DNA of 64,000 bases from Cercis canadensis (Eukaryota > Streptophyta > Magnoliopsida > Fabales > Fabaceae), in NCBI GenBank assembly GCA_003255065.1, contig QAOA01003614.1, positions 180,967-244,966 of the forward strand. Reading direction: 5' to 3'. A program made the position numbers and the translations under genes. This document shows, in pieces, positions 1 to 12,316 of this stretch. Below the pieces are notes generated by a model. The model made no database searches, had not been told where the DNA came from, and saw nothing but the letters and a program-made list of their open reading frames with translations. Numbering within the stretch: the first letter of the stretch is position 1; every line of letters starts with the position of its first letter.

Positions 1-349
1 TACTGAAATTTGAGATGTTTTCTAATGGATTTTAAACCTGAGTTCACTAGTGGATGATTTAATTTTGAAGCCATATATAGCTAAAACCATATTTTTTGCT
101 TATTTGATATTTATTTGCTGATTTGCTGATTTTTTGGGCTCACTTACTTGTGATTTGCTGATTTTCTGTGCATTGAGATACTTAGTTTGTATTTTTTGTT
201 TTTGGGGTTGATTTGCTGATCTGCCTTGTATTCTTTTTAGAATTATAGTAGCTAATATAATGTGACTATGTAAGCTTTGCTTTTCAGCTCTCTGTTAGGT
301 TCAGTTTCTGGTTTTCTTCTTGTTCAAATTTGGAAAAATAACTTGTGCA

Positions 350-476
350 GATTTTTTGGCAAAAACCAACCAAACCAGACCGGTTCGGTTTGGTTTTACT
401 CTAAAAAATTTGAAAAACCGAACTGAACCAAGATGGTTTCATCGGTTCAGTGGTCGGTTATTACACCCCTACTTTT
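350..476. repeat. Small GGTTCGG-type MITE-like inverted repeat
   Basis: The stretch carries the pattern GGTTCGGTTTGGTTTT on the left and its approximate reverse complement (AAAACCGAACTGAACC) on the right, ending in TTACACCCCT. This self-complementary layout is usual for small non-autonomous plant DNA transposons. A related copy lies at 56806-56950. I did not find a clean target-site duplication, so the ends are approximate. Confidence 0.45.
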
Positions 477-600
477 GTTTCTAGGTAGATTATTTTGTAG
501 TTTTATAATCTTTTGTTCTTGGAATGGTGTCCATGTGATTATGGATTTAGGCATACCTTATTTTGATAGAAGATTTGTTGATTGTTATAAGTATCCGAAT

Positions 601-958
601 TTAGGTAACTTTACTATATTGATTTAATGATAAAATTGGTTAGATTGCTTTAAATTTTGTTAGGGCTTTTGTTGTATGAATTGTGTAGAATGATTATACT
701 ATTTTTTTGGATTCTTTTGAATGTTGTAGAACTTATTATAATTTTTTGATTGTTTTAGGTAACTTTAATGTATTAATTTAATGATTGAATTGGTTATATT
801 GCTTTAAATTTTGTTGGGCCTTTGTTGTATGAATTATGTAGAATGATTATGCTATTTTTTGGATTTTTTTGGATGTTGTAAAATTTATTAGAATTTTTTC
901 TGTTTTAGGTAGCTTTACTGTATTGATTTAATAAGGAATTTTGACTATTTTAGGTAAT
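601..958. repeat. Tandem repeat of about 150 bp, 2.3 copies
   Basis: Units start at the motif TTAGGTA(A/G)CTTTA at 601, 755 and 905, giving units of 154 and 150 bp and a partial third; TTAGGTAATT recurs at 950. The units are diverged. Their T-rich wording resembles the leader region of the CACTA element at 21.8-22.1 kb, so this may be the inner part of the CACTA-type element that ends at 1802. No coding potential is seen. Confidence 0.5.
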
Positions 959-1004
959 TATGTGAATTTATAATTCCTAGATTTTAAAGGACACTCTGTC
1001 CAAT

Positions 1005-1105
1005 TTTTGGTTTAGGGTTAAGGATTTAGGATTAATGTTTAGGAGTTTAGGATTTGGGATTTAGTAATTTAGGTTTGGATTTAGAGGTTTAGGGGCTAAG
1101 GGTTG
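1005..1105 (+). repeat. Degenerate telomere-like (TTTAGGG-type) repeat tract
   Basis: About 100 bp consist largely of variants of the plant telomere repeat TTTAGGG (TTTAGGG, TTTAGGA, TTTAGGT, TTTGGGA, TTTAGAGG). They are out of phase and degenerate, so this is an interstitial telomere-like tract and not a telomere. Confidence 0.45.
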
Positions 1106-1557
1106 GCTAATTTAGTTACCCGTTTGATGTTTATGTTGAATTAATTACTCTTTTGTATGACAGATATCAAACAATCGTAGGCATTCATCTCCAACAACTG
1201 CGCCCTCTACATTATTGCAACCTGTGCTGAAGGCAATTATGTCAACTCTATACCATATATTAGGAAAAATCAATTATAGTGCAGAATAGCTAAAAAATTG
1301 CCTCTACATTTTTTTTATTTTATTGGGATTTTTCTGTTTTGTTCTAACTCTAGGGTTGATGAATTTTATTAATTTAAAGTTAGTTTCGTATAGTAATCAC
1401 TACTTGAGTTAGTTTCTTTTGCATTGTAAAATATATAAAGTCTAAGATCACACTCTATAAAATTTATTTAAATATGATAATGTATGATTTTTTGTTAACT
1501 TGTCTATTAATTTTTGTTTTCCCTTTTTGTAATTTCTTTAGTATTAATATAAGAAAT

Positions 1558-1802
1558 CAGCAGGAAAAAAAAACTTGTGAAATTTCTCATGAACAAAAAT
1601 CCGTGAGAAATTTTTTTTCAATTTTTCTCACTCCAAAATTAAGTCTATGAGAAATTCCATGAGAAATTTAGTTTATTACATGATTTTTTCACACACCCCA
1701 AAATTCATAAGAAAATCAGTGAGAAACGCGTTTCTCACGGATTTTTGGGTGTTTTCTCATAGTTTTGTTAGTGAAAAAATCTTTTTTTTTTTTCTTGTAG
1801 TG
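1558..1802 (+). mobile_element. CACTA-type right terminus or short non-autonomous derivative
   Basis: The stretch ends in TTTCTTGTAGTG, the reverse complement of the CACTA terminal repeat CACTACAAGAAA. It is packed with both orientations of the subterminal motif TCCGTGAGAAA / TTTCTCACGGA that also fills the ends of the CACTA element at 21114-30762. The left edge (CAGCAGGAAAAAAAA near 1558) could be a mutated terminus, making a 245-bp deletion derivative. Alternatively this is the right end of a longer element reaching back towards 540. The three bases flanking the two edges do not match. Confidence 0.6.
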
Positions 1803-2178
1803 AAAAGAGATGAAGTTTGGGAGATTGAGACAAAGAACTAGAGTCTCAGCTCTTGAAACTAAGAACTTGAACGCTCTCTAGCAAGCGCATCAGTGACCAT
1901 TGCTCCAGAAGGTAGGCACCCATGCACCTAACATGAAGTGCCCCAGCCCTTCTCTCACGCGCACAAGTCCACTCTTAGTACAAGAGCTGCAACTCTCCCC
2001 ATTAGCACCCTAGCGCCCACAAGCACCGAATTGTCCAGAGGCAAGGCACCTCAGAGCTACATCCTGAGAGCCATAGTGCCTGGATTTAATTTTTGTCAAC
2101 GTAGTCTTTGTTTCCTAATTAGACTATGACTCTTTGTAAGGAGTATAAATAGATACACTTAGGTTTTGGAAGGATCTC
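1803..2178 (+). mobile_element. Left half of a Gypsy-like LTR, split by the SIRE-like element
   Basis: This GC-richer, promoter-like stretch includes a TATA box (TATAAATA, 2144-2151) and ends in ATCTC just before the copia LTR. The sequence after the copia element (12317-13345) begins with the same ATCTC and reads on like the transcribed part and 3' end of a long plant LTR. I infer that one older LTR was split by the insertion. The Gypsy assignment rests on style only (CAATTTTGGTACTTATTAGC near the far end). Confidence 0.45.
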
Positions 2179-3319
2179 TAAGAGTTGCAGATTCTATTCC
2201 TAGAGGGGGGTGAATAGGAATTGTTAAAAAATTGTTCTTGAAATTTGACTTAAGTCATATATTTGTTGAAGAACTAGTTCTTACAAACTAGTTCTGCAAC
2301 AAATATTGAACAAGAGTATATTGAAATCACTCAACAAAACATGAACAACACAGACAAAGAAATAACCAGAGAATCAGAGATGAAGATAAAAGAAATCAGA
2401 CAGAGATTTTATAGTGGTTCAGCTTAACATGCCTACATCCACTTCTCCCATATTAATGGGGTTCCACTATACTTCAAGGTTATTTTTCCAAGCTCCTCCA
2501 AGCTTTACACCAAGTTTATTTTTCCAAGTTTCTCCAAGCTTAACTCCCATGGTTTTTGTTTCCCAAGCTCACCATGAACTCTCTCTCTCTAATACCCTAG
2601 AGATTAATCACATGGATTTCTCCATAGAAATCCAAGTTTATAGAACCAAAGTGTTTTGTTGTAGCCCCAAGAAGAAACTCTCTCACAGAGTATATATATT
2701 ACAATAAAGAACTTGAAGCATGAGAAGATGACCGAAAGGAAGAAAAAGAGCAAAGCTCTCAACAATGAGTTCCTTCTCTCTCTAGAATATTTTCTTCTTT
2801 CTTCACTTCATTCCTTGCCAAAGCCTCTTGGAAGTCTTCTTGCTTTATCATTTCTCTTGTGCTCGTGAAGAACCGAATGGTGAGGGAAAAGAGGAGCCAC
2901 CAACCGGCTGACTCCTTGTCAATCAGTCACTTGACCATTTGTCCTTTTGTCCACAAAAGTCTTTCTTTTGTGTAAGATACTAGATAGCTTTCTTGAAGTA
3001 TGAGCTTTTCAAAATAGTACTTAGAAAGGAAGCTTTCTATTCTCTAAGGATACACTCTTAGTCAGACTTGCGAAAAGGAGATCTTTAGCCCAGAGTCCGT
3101 GTAGGACTTTGTCCACATCAGCAATCTTGAAGGCTCATCACATATGCAAGAACTGGTTCTAAAGAACAAGTTCTTCAAGAATCCATTTGAGGATTGATCT
3201 GAATAACATCTTAAAAAACATAGCAAAGATTAATAGTGACAAGACAAACAACACATGTAAGAGATAACAAAATATTATTGTTATCATCAAAACAGGTTCA
3301 GAGACTTGTCGGGCTAACA
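2179..3319 (-). repeat. 3' LTR of the SIRE-like element
   Basis: The 1141-bp LTR matches 11213-12316. Read on the minus strand it begins TGTTAGCC; the expected terminal CA is mutated (plus-strand TA at 2179-2180). A pyrimidine run just beyond 3319 (CTCCCTTTTTTT on the plus strand) is the polypurine tract on the element strand. Confidence 0.88.
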
Positions 3320-3960
3320 ATCTCCCTTTTTTTATCATGATAATAATGAGTTTGTGAAAAAGCTCCCATTTAATTCATGCCCACTAGAACTGAGAATTAG
3401 TTCTCTAAAACTAGATGACAGAAGGGAGTTTTCACACTTGACCTGTCCAGTAATAAGAAATTATACCATTAACCTGTTTCAATAACAATTCCAACAGAGA
3501 TAGCAGTTCAAACAAACTATTTCAATAGGTTATTCCACATAATTTCTCCCCCTTTGGCATTATCAAAAAGACAGGGATAGAAACAGATCATAAAATAAAA
3601 TGTCATAGATAGATGATGCATGAGAATTAGTAAAAGCATAGGCTGAAAAATATTTTTCTATGCTACAAATACAACTGAAATGGTAGCAAAAGTAGACACA
3701 TTGAAATGAAATCAGACAATCTAGTCGGATGAGAAAGATGACAAAGAGGTAATGAGATGAGCTAATTGAGTTTTGACATCTGATAGATCTTTTTCCATTG
3801 CTGTCATGCAAGCATTGTTATTAAAAACTAGAGTTTGAAAGAAATGGAATCGCCTGCCAATTTGGTTTGCTAGTTCCTCTGGATTGACTGAAGCCACCTA
3901 TTCTACATGATCCACTTCTTCAAATGGCTGAGCTGATGGAGTTTGTTTCTTTGCCTTTTT

Positions 3961-5675
3961 TTAGGGTTTAGAACTGGTTGAGGGTTCAGCAGCCTGCCTC
4001 TTGGTCTTGACATGGGGAGTACTAGTGGATGCTGCTTGTTTCTTTCCCTTTACAGAGGTCTGACTAAGAGAAGGATCAGGAGAGGAGAAAGTGGCAGGCA
4101 AGGGTTTTTTTAGAATGAACTTGGTAGGAAGGGATTCTGACTTAAATGAGGTGAGATCAACCTTAAAGTACTTGCATAATTTTACAATTAGCATGCCATA
4201 GGGAAAACTAGTTTTAGTTCTTGACCCTTTAACAGAGGCAATCATTGTACTTAAGATTAATCTGGGTAAGTTTAGAGGAAGGTGGTTCTTTAGGTGATAC
4301 AATATATATAGGTCAGGAGTGGTGAACTCACTATGGCTGCCAATTCAAGGTAAAAGATGTGAGGTGATGATTTTGGCAAGGGTCCTGGATGTGGAATTAA
4401 AGCAGTGAATCGAGGGAGGTTTTCCCTTCCCCCTTTAATCAGGAAAATCACACACAGAAGCCATGGCAACATCAAAGGATATCAAATCAGCAGGCCAAAC
4501 TTTCTGAACAAACCTAGAATCTCCTTTTAGAGGCAATTTCAGAATACTAGCCAGAAATCTTTCAGAGATAACTACTTCCTTACTAGCAATAAAAGATTTT
4601 AAATAAACAGTTCCAGACTCAGATCCTTTTAAAGGCTGAAGATGAGCATAAAATAGGCAGATTACCTTTGGCATAACTGGCTCATTGATTTTCAGGATGT
4701 CTGACCATCCCATGTTAGCAAAGATTTCTTCAACTGATGAAGTGACTGAGGAAGGCGAGTCCCACTCAATGATGCAACCTGGTGCAATGGTCCTTTTGGC
4801 ATAGAATTTGTGAAAATTCTCCTATGCTGCAACACTTTCAAATTCAATGGGACTTCTTTTAGCATCTGGATTTGAGTCAGGAACAGGTTGATCAGGAGTA
4901 TTCCCAGATGCTCCTTTATCAGTAGAGCTTGTGACAGATGACTTTTTATCAAGAGTCCTTTTTGCAGAGGGGCTTTTGGTGGATTTCGAAGCAGAAGTTT
5001 TGGTCTTAGACCCCTTGTCTCGAGAGATTGATGTTTTGCTCTGAGAAGCAGGGACCTTAGCCTTAGAAGATGATGGTGAAGCCATTGGAGTTGAGACTTT
5101 GGCTTGAGGAGTAGAGACTTTTGGATCCCGTCTTGGCATAAATGTTATTTTTCTTGCCAACATTTTCTTTCTTCTAGGACGAAGAGAGGGCTCTGAAGGC
5201 TTTGTTGCAAGAGAGGACTCAGGAACATTTGAAGCAGATGGAATTGGAGAGGAATCCCTTGGAAGGTTAGGAATGGATGAAGTCTCGGATGGTTTGGGGT
5301 TTGCAAAAGGTGATGATGATTGAGAGGGTGAAGGAGTATGTGAAGGAGATAGAATTGGTGATGGAGGATGAGAAGCTGTGAGAGACTCAAAGGGTGGAGC
5401 TTCGAGAGGAAGCCATGGAAATAGGGGTTCTGAGACAGGTTTTGGAATAGGGAAGAAAGAGGAGAAGCCATTTTAGCTTTCCCTTTGACAGAATTGGAGG
5501 AAAACAAACTTGCTCTATGAAGGATTGGTTCAATGTCTTCAGGTTCCTCTGAAGAAGATGAGTCTTCCACTTGAATTGGCTTCTCACGAAAGGATTCTAC
5601 TTTTGTCTTTCCTTTGAACTGAGCTCTCAAACACTGGCTTACTCTTCTTCTATCCGTTACTCTGGAAGTTTCCAA
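3961..5675 (-). pseudogene. Third ORF of the SIRE-like element (putative plant transposon protein)
   Basis: Downstream of pol and on the same strand, successive reading frames (5675-5145, 5163-4822, 4952-4435, 4475-3961) make up one broken ORF of about 550 codons. The N-terminal part is Ser/Pro/Lys-rich and basic. The C-terminal half has a conserved-looking region around LFYAHLQPLKG, YLKSFIASKEVVIS and, further on, FPYGMLIVKLCKYFKVDL. That last motif resembles the 'putative plant transposon protein' family (PF20167 type), from memory and unverified. The position matches the env-like ORF of SIRE elements. There is no clear signal peptide or membrane segment, so an envelope role is not supported. 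At least three frameshifts or stops are present. Confidence 0.55.
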
Positions 5676-6459
5676 CTTTGATTAATATAATGGCAGCCAA
5701 TGGAGCACGATCAAGCACTTATCGAGGAGAAGGGAGAACGTGCAAAATGAATGCGGAAAATAGGGAAGAACATAGGAGTGAATGCAGAAGAAGGTGAACA
5801 GTTAGGTTCACTTTCCAAGGAAGAAGAGAGGAAATTTAGCCCGGGAATGCATTGAGATAAAACGGTGTGTTTTTGCCAAAGACAATAAAACCGGACATTG
5901 AGCTAAGATGAAGCGTGTGTTTTGGCCAAAGGCTAGAAAACATGGGCCGAAGTGCAAAGAGGGTCAGAAATAATTTTGGCCCAAAATAAAATTTTAGTCT
6001 AGCAAACACACAAAGAGGAATTTTTTAAAGATAAATTCATGAAGCAGTATTCCTAAAGAAAAGGTTGATATCTCTTCAAATAATAATCCAGACATGATCA
6101 AGTTTATTAAGAAAATTGATAGGTCAAAAAACTCAAAAATGACCAGGGATAAATTTTGAGCACAAAAAGGAAGATTGTCCAAAAAATCAGATTTCATTTT
6201 TTTTTTTAAACAATTTCAGAAAAGATTAGCAAAAACTGAAAATATTCATCAGCCAATCAGAATTCAAAAAGAATGAAATGTATATGAACAAACAACAAGT
6301 ATATACATACAAAACACTTCATCAATACATATTGATCATGCCTAATTCATGCTTTAAGAGACAAAACCTTTCTTCAGCTAAAGGTTTTGTAAAAATAGCA
6401 GCAAGTTGTCCTCAGTGTTAATAAAGGAAAGTTCAATGTCACCCTTAAGAACATGATCT
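5676..6459. other. Non-coding spacer between pol and the third ORF
   Basis: Internal to the SIRE-like element. It is AT-rich with no recognisable domain. It may hold leader or splice signals for the third ORF, but none could be identified. Confidence 0.5.
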
Positions 6460-9457
6460 CTAAGAAAGTGATGTTTTTATGTCTATATGTTTTGTTCTAG
6501 AATGGTGCACTAGATTTCTTGCAATGTTTATGGCACTTGTATTGTCACAAAGCAATGAGATTTTGTTCAAAATTATACCATAATCAACAAGTTGCTGCTT
6601 CATCCATAGTACTTGTGAGTAACACAATCCAGCGGCCATGTATTTAGCTTCAACTGTTGATTGAGCAACTGAATTTTGCCTCTTTGATTGCCAAGACACT
6701 AAAGCTCCTCCAAGAAATTCACAACTTCCACTTGTGCTTTTTCGATCAATGGAACAGCCAACATAATCAGAATCTGTGTATGAAACTAGTTTGAAAGAAC
6801 TGATTCTATCAAACCACAAGCCAACATTTATAGAATTAATTAGATATTGAAAGATTCTTTTAACAGCAATTAAATGAGATTCCTTTGGATTGACCTAAAA
6901 CCTAGCACATGCATAAACTAAGAAGATGATATCTGGCCTACTGGCAGTTAAATACAGTAAAGATCCAATCATTCCTCTAAACCTTGTCTCACAAACAAAT
7001 TTACTCTTTTCTTCCAAAACCAGTTTTGTAGCAGGACTCATAGGAGTTGAAATCCCTTTTGCATTGTCTATGCCAAAACATTTGAGTAACTCTCTTGTGT
7101 ACTTGGACTGATTGATGAAAATCCCATCTTTGAGTTGCTTAACTTAAAGTCCAAGGAAAAAGTTAAGTTCTCCCATCATACTCATTTCAAACTCACTTTT
7201 CATTACTATATCAAAATCCTTGCACAACTCATTGTTAGTTAATCCAAAGATAATGTCATCAACATAAATATGAACTATAAGAATATTATGAGATAATCTC
7301 TTAGTGAACAAAGTGGTATCAACTTTTCCTCTTACAAAATTATTTCTCATGAGAAATTCACTAAGTTTATCATACCAAGCTCTAGGAGCTTGCTTAAGAC
7401 CATAGAGAGCTTTTGAAAGTTTATAAACATGATTAGGAAAATCCAGATTTTCAAAGGAGGCTGTTAACAAATACTTCCTCATTGATATAGTCATTTAAAA
7501 ATGCACTTTTCACATCTATTTGAAAAACCTTAAAACCTTTGAAAGATGCAAATACAAGAAACATTTTAATAGCTTCTAATCTAGCTACTGGAGCAAAAGT
7601 TTCTTCAAAATCTATACCTTCCTGTTGAATAAAGCCTTAAGCTACCAGTCTTTCTTTATTTCTCACAATCTTCCCTTCCTCATCAAGCTTGTTTCTGAAG
7701 ACCCATCTTGTACCAATGAGTGAGTGATCTTTTGGTTTAGGTACAAGAGTCCACACTTAATTTCTTGAGAACTGATTCAGCTATTCTTGCATGGCCATGA
7801 TCCATGCTTCATCTTGTAGTGCTTCACCAATTTTGGTAGGCTTGGACAGAGATAAAAGAGCCAAGTTAACATATTTATCCCGAAGAGATGCTCATGTACT
7901 GATTCCTCTTTCCAAGTCACCAATCACTTTTTCAATTGGATGGTCTTTTAGAATTCTGGTTTCTTTTGGCATTGAGTCTTTTACATTCTTCTGAGCAGCT
8001 TCTTGAACTGGTTCTGAAAAGTCCAGTTCAATGTGAATTGAATCGCAAGGAATTTGTGTTGTTCCCTTTTCTTGAACTTTCTCTTCTTTGGAGGATCCTT
8101 TGAGGTTTTCCTGCACTACTTCATTTTTCTCAATGGCTTTTGAAACCAAGGGATAGTTAGATTCATCAAAGACTACATGCATTAATTCTTCTACAACAAG
8201 GGTTCTTTTGTTATAAACTCTATAAGCTTTGTTTGATAAGGAGTAGCCAAGAAATATAGTTTTATCAGATTTTGAATCAAATTTACCTAAGTGATCTTTT
8301 CCATTATTCAGCACAAAGCATTTACAGCCAAAAGCATGAAAATAACTCATATTAAGTTTTCTTCCTTTCCAAAGCTTATATGGAGTTTTCTTTAAAATAG
8401 GCCGAATTAAACATCTATTCAAAATATAGCATGTTGTGTTGACAACTTCAGCCTAAAAGTATTTTGGAAAATTATTTTCACAAAGCATGGTTCTTCCCAT
8501 CTTAATTAGAGTTCTATTTTTTCTTTCAACCACACCATTTTGTTGGGGGGTTCTAGGGCAAGAAAAATTGTGGTGGATTCCTTGTTTTTCACAAAAGCTT
8601 TAAAATAACTTGTTTTCAATATCCCCACCATGATAACTTATAATTGAGGTGATAGCAAAACCCTTTTGATTTTGAACCTTTTTGCTAAAACTTTTAAAAA
8701 TCTCAAAAGTACCATCCTTATGAGCAAGAAAGAAAACCCAAGCAAATCTAGAAAAATCATCCACAATGACAAAGTAATATTTCTTTCTATTTAGACTAGA
8801 TGTAGATGCTGGTCCAAAGAGATCCATATGGAGAAGTTGAAGTGGCCTAGAGGATGACAATTCTTTCTTAGACTTGAAAGAGGATTTGATTTGTTTGCCT
8901 TGCTGACAAGCAGCACAAACTTTGCTCTTTTCGAAAGCTAGTTTGGGCAAACCAGAAACTAGCTCCTTTTTAGAAAGCTTTGAAATAAGTTTAAAATTTA
9001 CATGTTCAAGTCTTCTATGCCACAACCAAGAGATATTGTTTTGAGAAGAGAAACCTATTTCCTCTTTTGATTTTAAAGATTTTCCAGAAACAATATATAC
9101 ATTGGAACATCTTTGACCAACAAACAAAACATCATCAGAATTTTTCTTGTGAATAATGCAATGAGGAGTTTCAAAAGTGATTTTATGACCCTTATCACAA
9201 AGTTGACTTATGTTCAGCAAATTGTACATCAAGCCTTTAACTAAGTAGACATTGTCAATGAGTAGATTAGGAGAGATTTTGATTTTACCTAATCCGACAA
9301 TTCTACCTTTGCTATTGTCACCAAAAGAGACATCTTCCAAATCCATTTGGTTAATGGAGACAAATTTTGAAGGATCTCTAGTCATGTGTCTTAAACAGCC
9401 GCTGTCTAGATACCAGCATTCACTTTTGGCTTGATAGCAAACCTGAAATAGAATCAC
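6460..9457 (-). pseudogene. Degenerate copia pol of the SIRE-like element
   Basis: Domains in order on the minus strand: protease (YLDSGC, near 9415), gag-pre-integrase with an HHCC-like zinc site (WHRRLEHVN ... CAACQQGKQ), integrase core (HMDLFGP for the first Asp), integrase C-terminal part (7892-8422), reverse transcriptase (LYGLKQAPRAWY and IYVDDIIFG, 7144-7494) and RNase H (YTDSDYVG, 6460-6819). The second catalytic Asp of integrase appears replaced (ISYHGG where SDHGG is usual). Stops or frameshifts separate the blocks near 8600, 7890, 7495 and 7144. The product would be the replication polyprotein, but this copy cannot encode it. Confidence 0.85.
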
Positions 9458-11127
9458 AGAGACTTAGGTACACAAAGTTCTTTAGGTCCTTTCATGTTAG
9501 AGACAAATGTGCCTTTAGGCACCCATACCATCTTTCTTGCAGCACAAAGTTTCTTGTAAGAGCATGCATTAGGAAAATGTCCTACATGACCACAATACAA
9601 GCAAGTTCCTTTCGAAAAGGAATTTGGGAGAGAAGCATTGACAAAAGAGGTTTTCGAAACTTTCGAAATGCTAGGCTGAATATAACCTAAACCAGATTTA
9701 TCATTGCTTACTCTTTGCTTTCCTAGGATGGAATTCGGATTATTTCTTCCCTTAACAAACTTGACTAAGTCTCCAGACAACTCATTCACTTTTCCTTTTA
9801 GTTTGTCATTTTCATTTTTGAGAGAAATGAAGTGATTTTCCTTTTCAAGGAGATTATTTTGATGTTGAAGTGTCTTAAGTCTATCAATTAAACCAGCATT
9901 ATCCTTTTAAAGCTCTTCTATCACACTGATTTGATCTTTTCTGATTTTCTTTAAGGTGCTGATTTTTGCAAGTATTTTCTCATAATCAAAAGACATATCA
10001 TCAAAAGCTAGACTTAGTTCATCATAAGTAGGCAAGAGTTCAAGGTCTAGATCATTTACCTCTTGCTTTTCTCTAGACCCTTCTCCGATTGCCATCAAAC
10101 ACAGGTTCGCTACATTTTCCTCTTCTGATTCATCACTTTCTGATGTTGAGTCTTCATCACTCCAAGTAGCCATCATAGCTTTCTTTTTCTCCTTTCTAAA
10201 GAACCTCTTCTTGTTAAGATTTGGACATTCAGATTTAATGTGACCTGGCTTTTTACATTCATAGCAAATGATAGGCTCCTTGCTGCTATCTCCCTTGTTG
10301 AAGTCCTTGTGAACTTTTGGTGGAAATCTCTTATTTTCCTTCCTTTTTCTCATCTTATCGAGAACTCTTCTTGTTATCAAAGCTACATCTTCTTCACTAA
10401 AGGCTACTTCTCATTGAGTACTAGTTTCTTGAACATCTGAAGAAAGAGCCAAGCTTTTCTTTCTTTCTCCTGCCATGTTCTTCTTTTCCATAATCAACAT
10501 CTGGTGTGATTCAAGAGTGCCTCTAAGATTATCAATAGTAAGATCATTTGTTTCTGCAAACTAAAGTAGGACAGTTACTTTGGAATCCTATTTTTCAGTG
10601 AGATACCTCAGAATCTTCTTGACTTGTTCCTTTTGAGTATAGACCCTTCCAAGTCCTTTTAGACTGTTAATAATACTCAAGAATCAAGCGAATAAGGAAT
10701 CCAGAGATTCATCTGGAGTCATGTGGAACATCTCATACTTAAAGGAATATATGTCTATCTTTACTTCTTTGACATGGCTTGTTCCTTCATGAATGACAGC
10801 AAGTCTGTCCCACATTTCTTTTGCCGTGTTACAAGATGCAATATTCTCATACTCTGCAGCAGATACACCACATACAATATTGTATTTGGCCTTGGAGTTT
10901 AACGTGAATTTGAGTTTTTCTTCAGTGGTAAACTTATGTTCTTCTTTTGGGACAGTAGCTCCTTCCACTACCTTAGTAAAATGAGTGATACCATTTCTGA
11001 TTATCTGCCACACATCATAGTCAATAGCTTCGAGATACATTTCCATCCTTTGCTTCCAATAAGGATAGTTTTCTCCATTGAAGAATGGAGGCTTGTGAGA
11101 TGAATGAGACTCATTTTGATTATTCAT
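9454..11127 (-). pseudogene. Degenerate copia gag of the SIRE-like element
   Basis: The start at 11127 (MNNQNESHSS) leads into the copia gag signature GENYPYWKQRMEMYLEA and a capsid-like region (10684-11127). Further blocks carry CCHC zinc knuckles: CYECKKPGHIKSEC (9907-10380) and CLYCGHVGHFPNAC (9454-9789). An acidic stretch (SDEDSTSESDESEEE) lies between them. Frame breaks near 10684, 10380 and 9900 make it non-functional. Gag would form the particle that packages the element's RNA. Confidence 0.83.
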
Positions 11128-11197
11128 AATACCTGCAACACAAACTAGATAGGATCTTTAACTCACGATTAGTTAAACAAGGAAATGTTGAGCACAG

Positions 11198-11210
11198 GGC
11201 TCTGATACCA
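11198..11210 (-). other. Primer-binding site (initiator-Met tRNA type)
   Basis: Read on the minus strand, TGGTATCAGAGCC lies two bases inside the 5' LTR. It matches the 13 bases complementary to the 3' end of plant initiator methionine tRNA, the usual primer of copia elements, and fixes the element's orientation as minus. Confidence 0.9.
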
Positions 11211-11212
11211 AT

Positions 11213-12316
11213 TGAGAGTTGCAGATTCTATTCCTAGATGGGGTAAATAGGAATTGTTAAAAAACTGTTCTTGAAATTTGACTTAAGTCATATATTTGTT
11301 GAAGAATTGGTTCTTACAAATTAGTTCTGCAACAAATACTAAACATAGGTATATCGAAATCACTCAGCAAAACATGAACAACACAGATAGAGAAATAACC
11401 AGAGAATCATATATGAAGACAAGAGAAATCAGACAGAGATTTTATAGTGTTTTTGCTTAACATGCCTACATCCACTTCTCCCATGTTAATGGGGTTCCAC
11501 TATACTTCAAGGTTTTTTTTCCAAGCTTCTCCAAGCTTAACTCCCATGGTTATTGTTTCCCAAGCTCACCATGAACTCTCTCTCTCTAATACCCTAGAGA
11601 TTACTCACATGGATTTCTCCATAGAAATCCAAGTTTACAGAACCAAAGTGTTTTGTTGTAGCCCCAAGAAGAAACTCTCTCACAGAGTAAATATATTACA
11701 ATGAAGAACTTGAAGCATGAGAAGGTGACCGAGAGGAAGAAGAAGAGCAAAACTCTCAACAATAGGTTCCTTCTCTCTCTAGAATATTTTCTTCTTTCTT
11801 CACTTCATGCCTTGCCGAAGCCTCTTGGAAGTCTTCTTGCTTTATCATTTCTCTTGTGCATGTGAAGAACCGAATGGTGAGGGAAAAGATGAGCCACCAA
11901 TCGGCTGACTCCTTGTCAATCAGTCACTTGACCATTTGTCCTTTTGTCCATAAAAGTCTTTCTTTTGTGTAAGAGAGTAGATAGCTTTCTTGAAGTATGA
12001 GCTTTTCAAAATAGTACTTAGAAAGGAAGCTTTCTATTCTCTAAGGATACACTCTTAATCAGACTTGCGAAAAGGAGATCTTTGGCCCAGAGTCCGTATA
12101 GGACTTTGTCCACATCAACAATCTTGAAGACTCATCACATATGCAAGAACTGGTTCTGAAGAACAAGTTCTTCAAGACTCCATTTGAGCATTGATCTGAA
12201 TAACATCTTAAAAAACATAGCAAAGATTAATAGTGACAAGACAAACAACACATGTAAGAGATAGCAAGATATTATTGTTATCATCAAAACAGGTTCAGAG
12301 ACTTGTGGGGCTAACA
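11213..12316 (-). repeat. 5' LTR of the SIRE-like element
   Basis: The 1104-bp LTR runs on the minus strand from TGTTAGCC (12316) to CTCTCA (11213), with the canonical TG...CA ends intact. It differs from the 3' LTR by scattered substitutions and small indels, so the insertion is not very recent. Confidence 0.9.

Larger units (their letters stand above)
2179..12316 (-). mobile_element. Complete but degenerate Ty1/copia retrotransposon, SIRE-like layout
   Basis: Two long direct repeats (2179-3319 and 11213-12316) bound a 7.9-kb interior encoding gag, protease, integrase, reverse transcriptase and RNase H in copia order on the minus strand. The element is flanked by a perfect 5-bp target duplication, ATCTC, at 2174-2178 and 12317-12321. 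A primer-binding site matching plant initiator-Met tRNA abuts the 5' LTR, and a purine-rich tract abuts the 3' LTR. Gag and pol have several stops and frameshifts, so the copy is inactive. About 10.1 kb in length, long LTRs and a third ORF after pol resemble SIRE/Maximus-type copia elements. Confidence 0.9.

Noticed and set aside
3961..5675. Third ORF as a true envelope gene
   Set aside because: No signal peptide, membrane anchor or cleavage-site pattern is visible; only its position is env-like.
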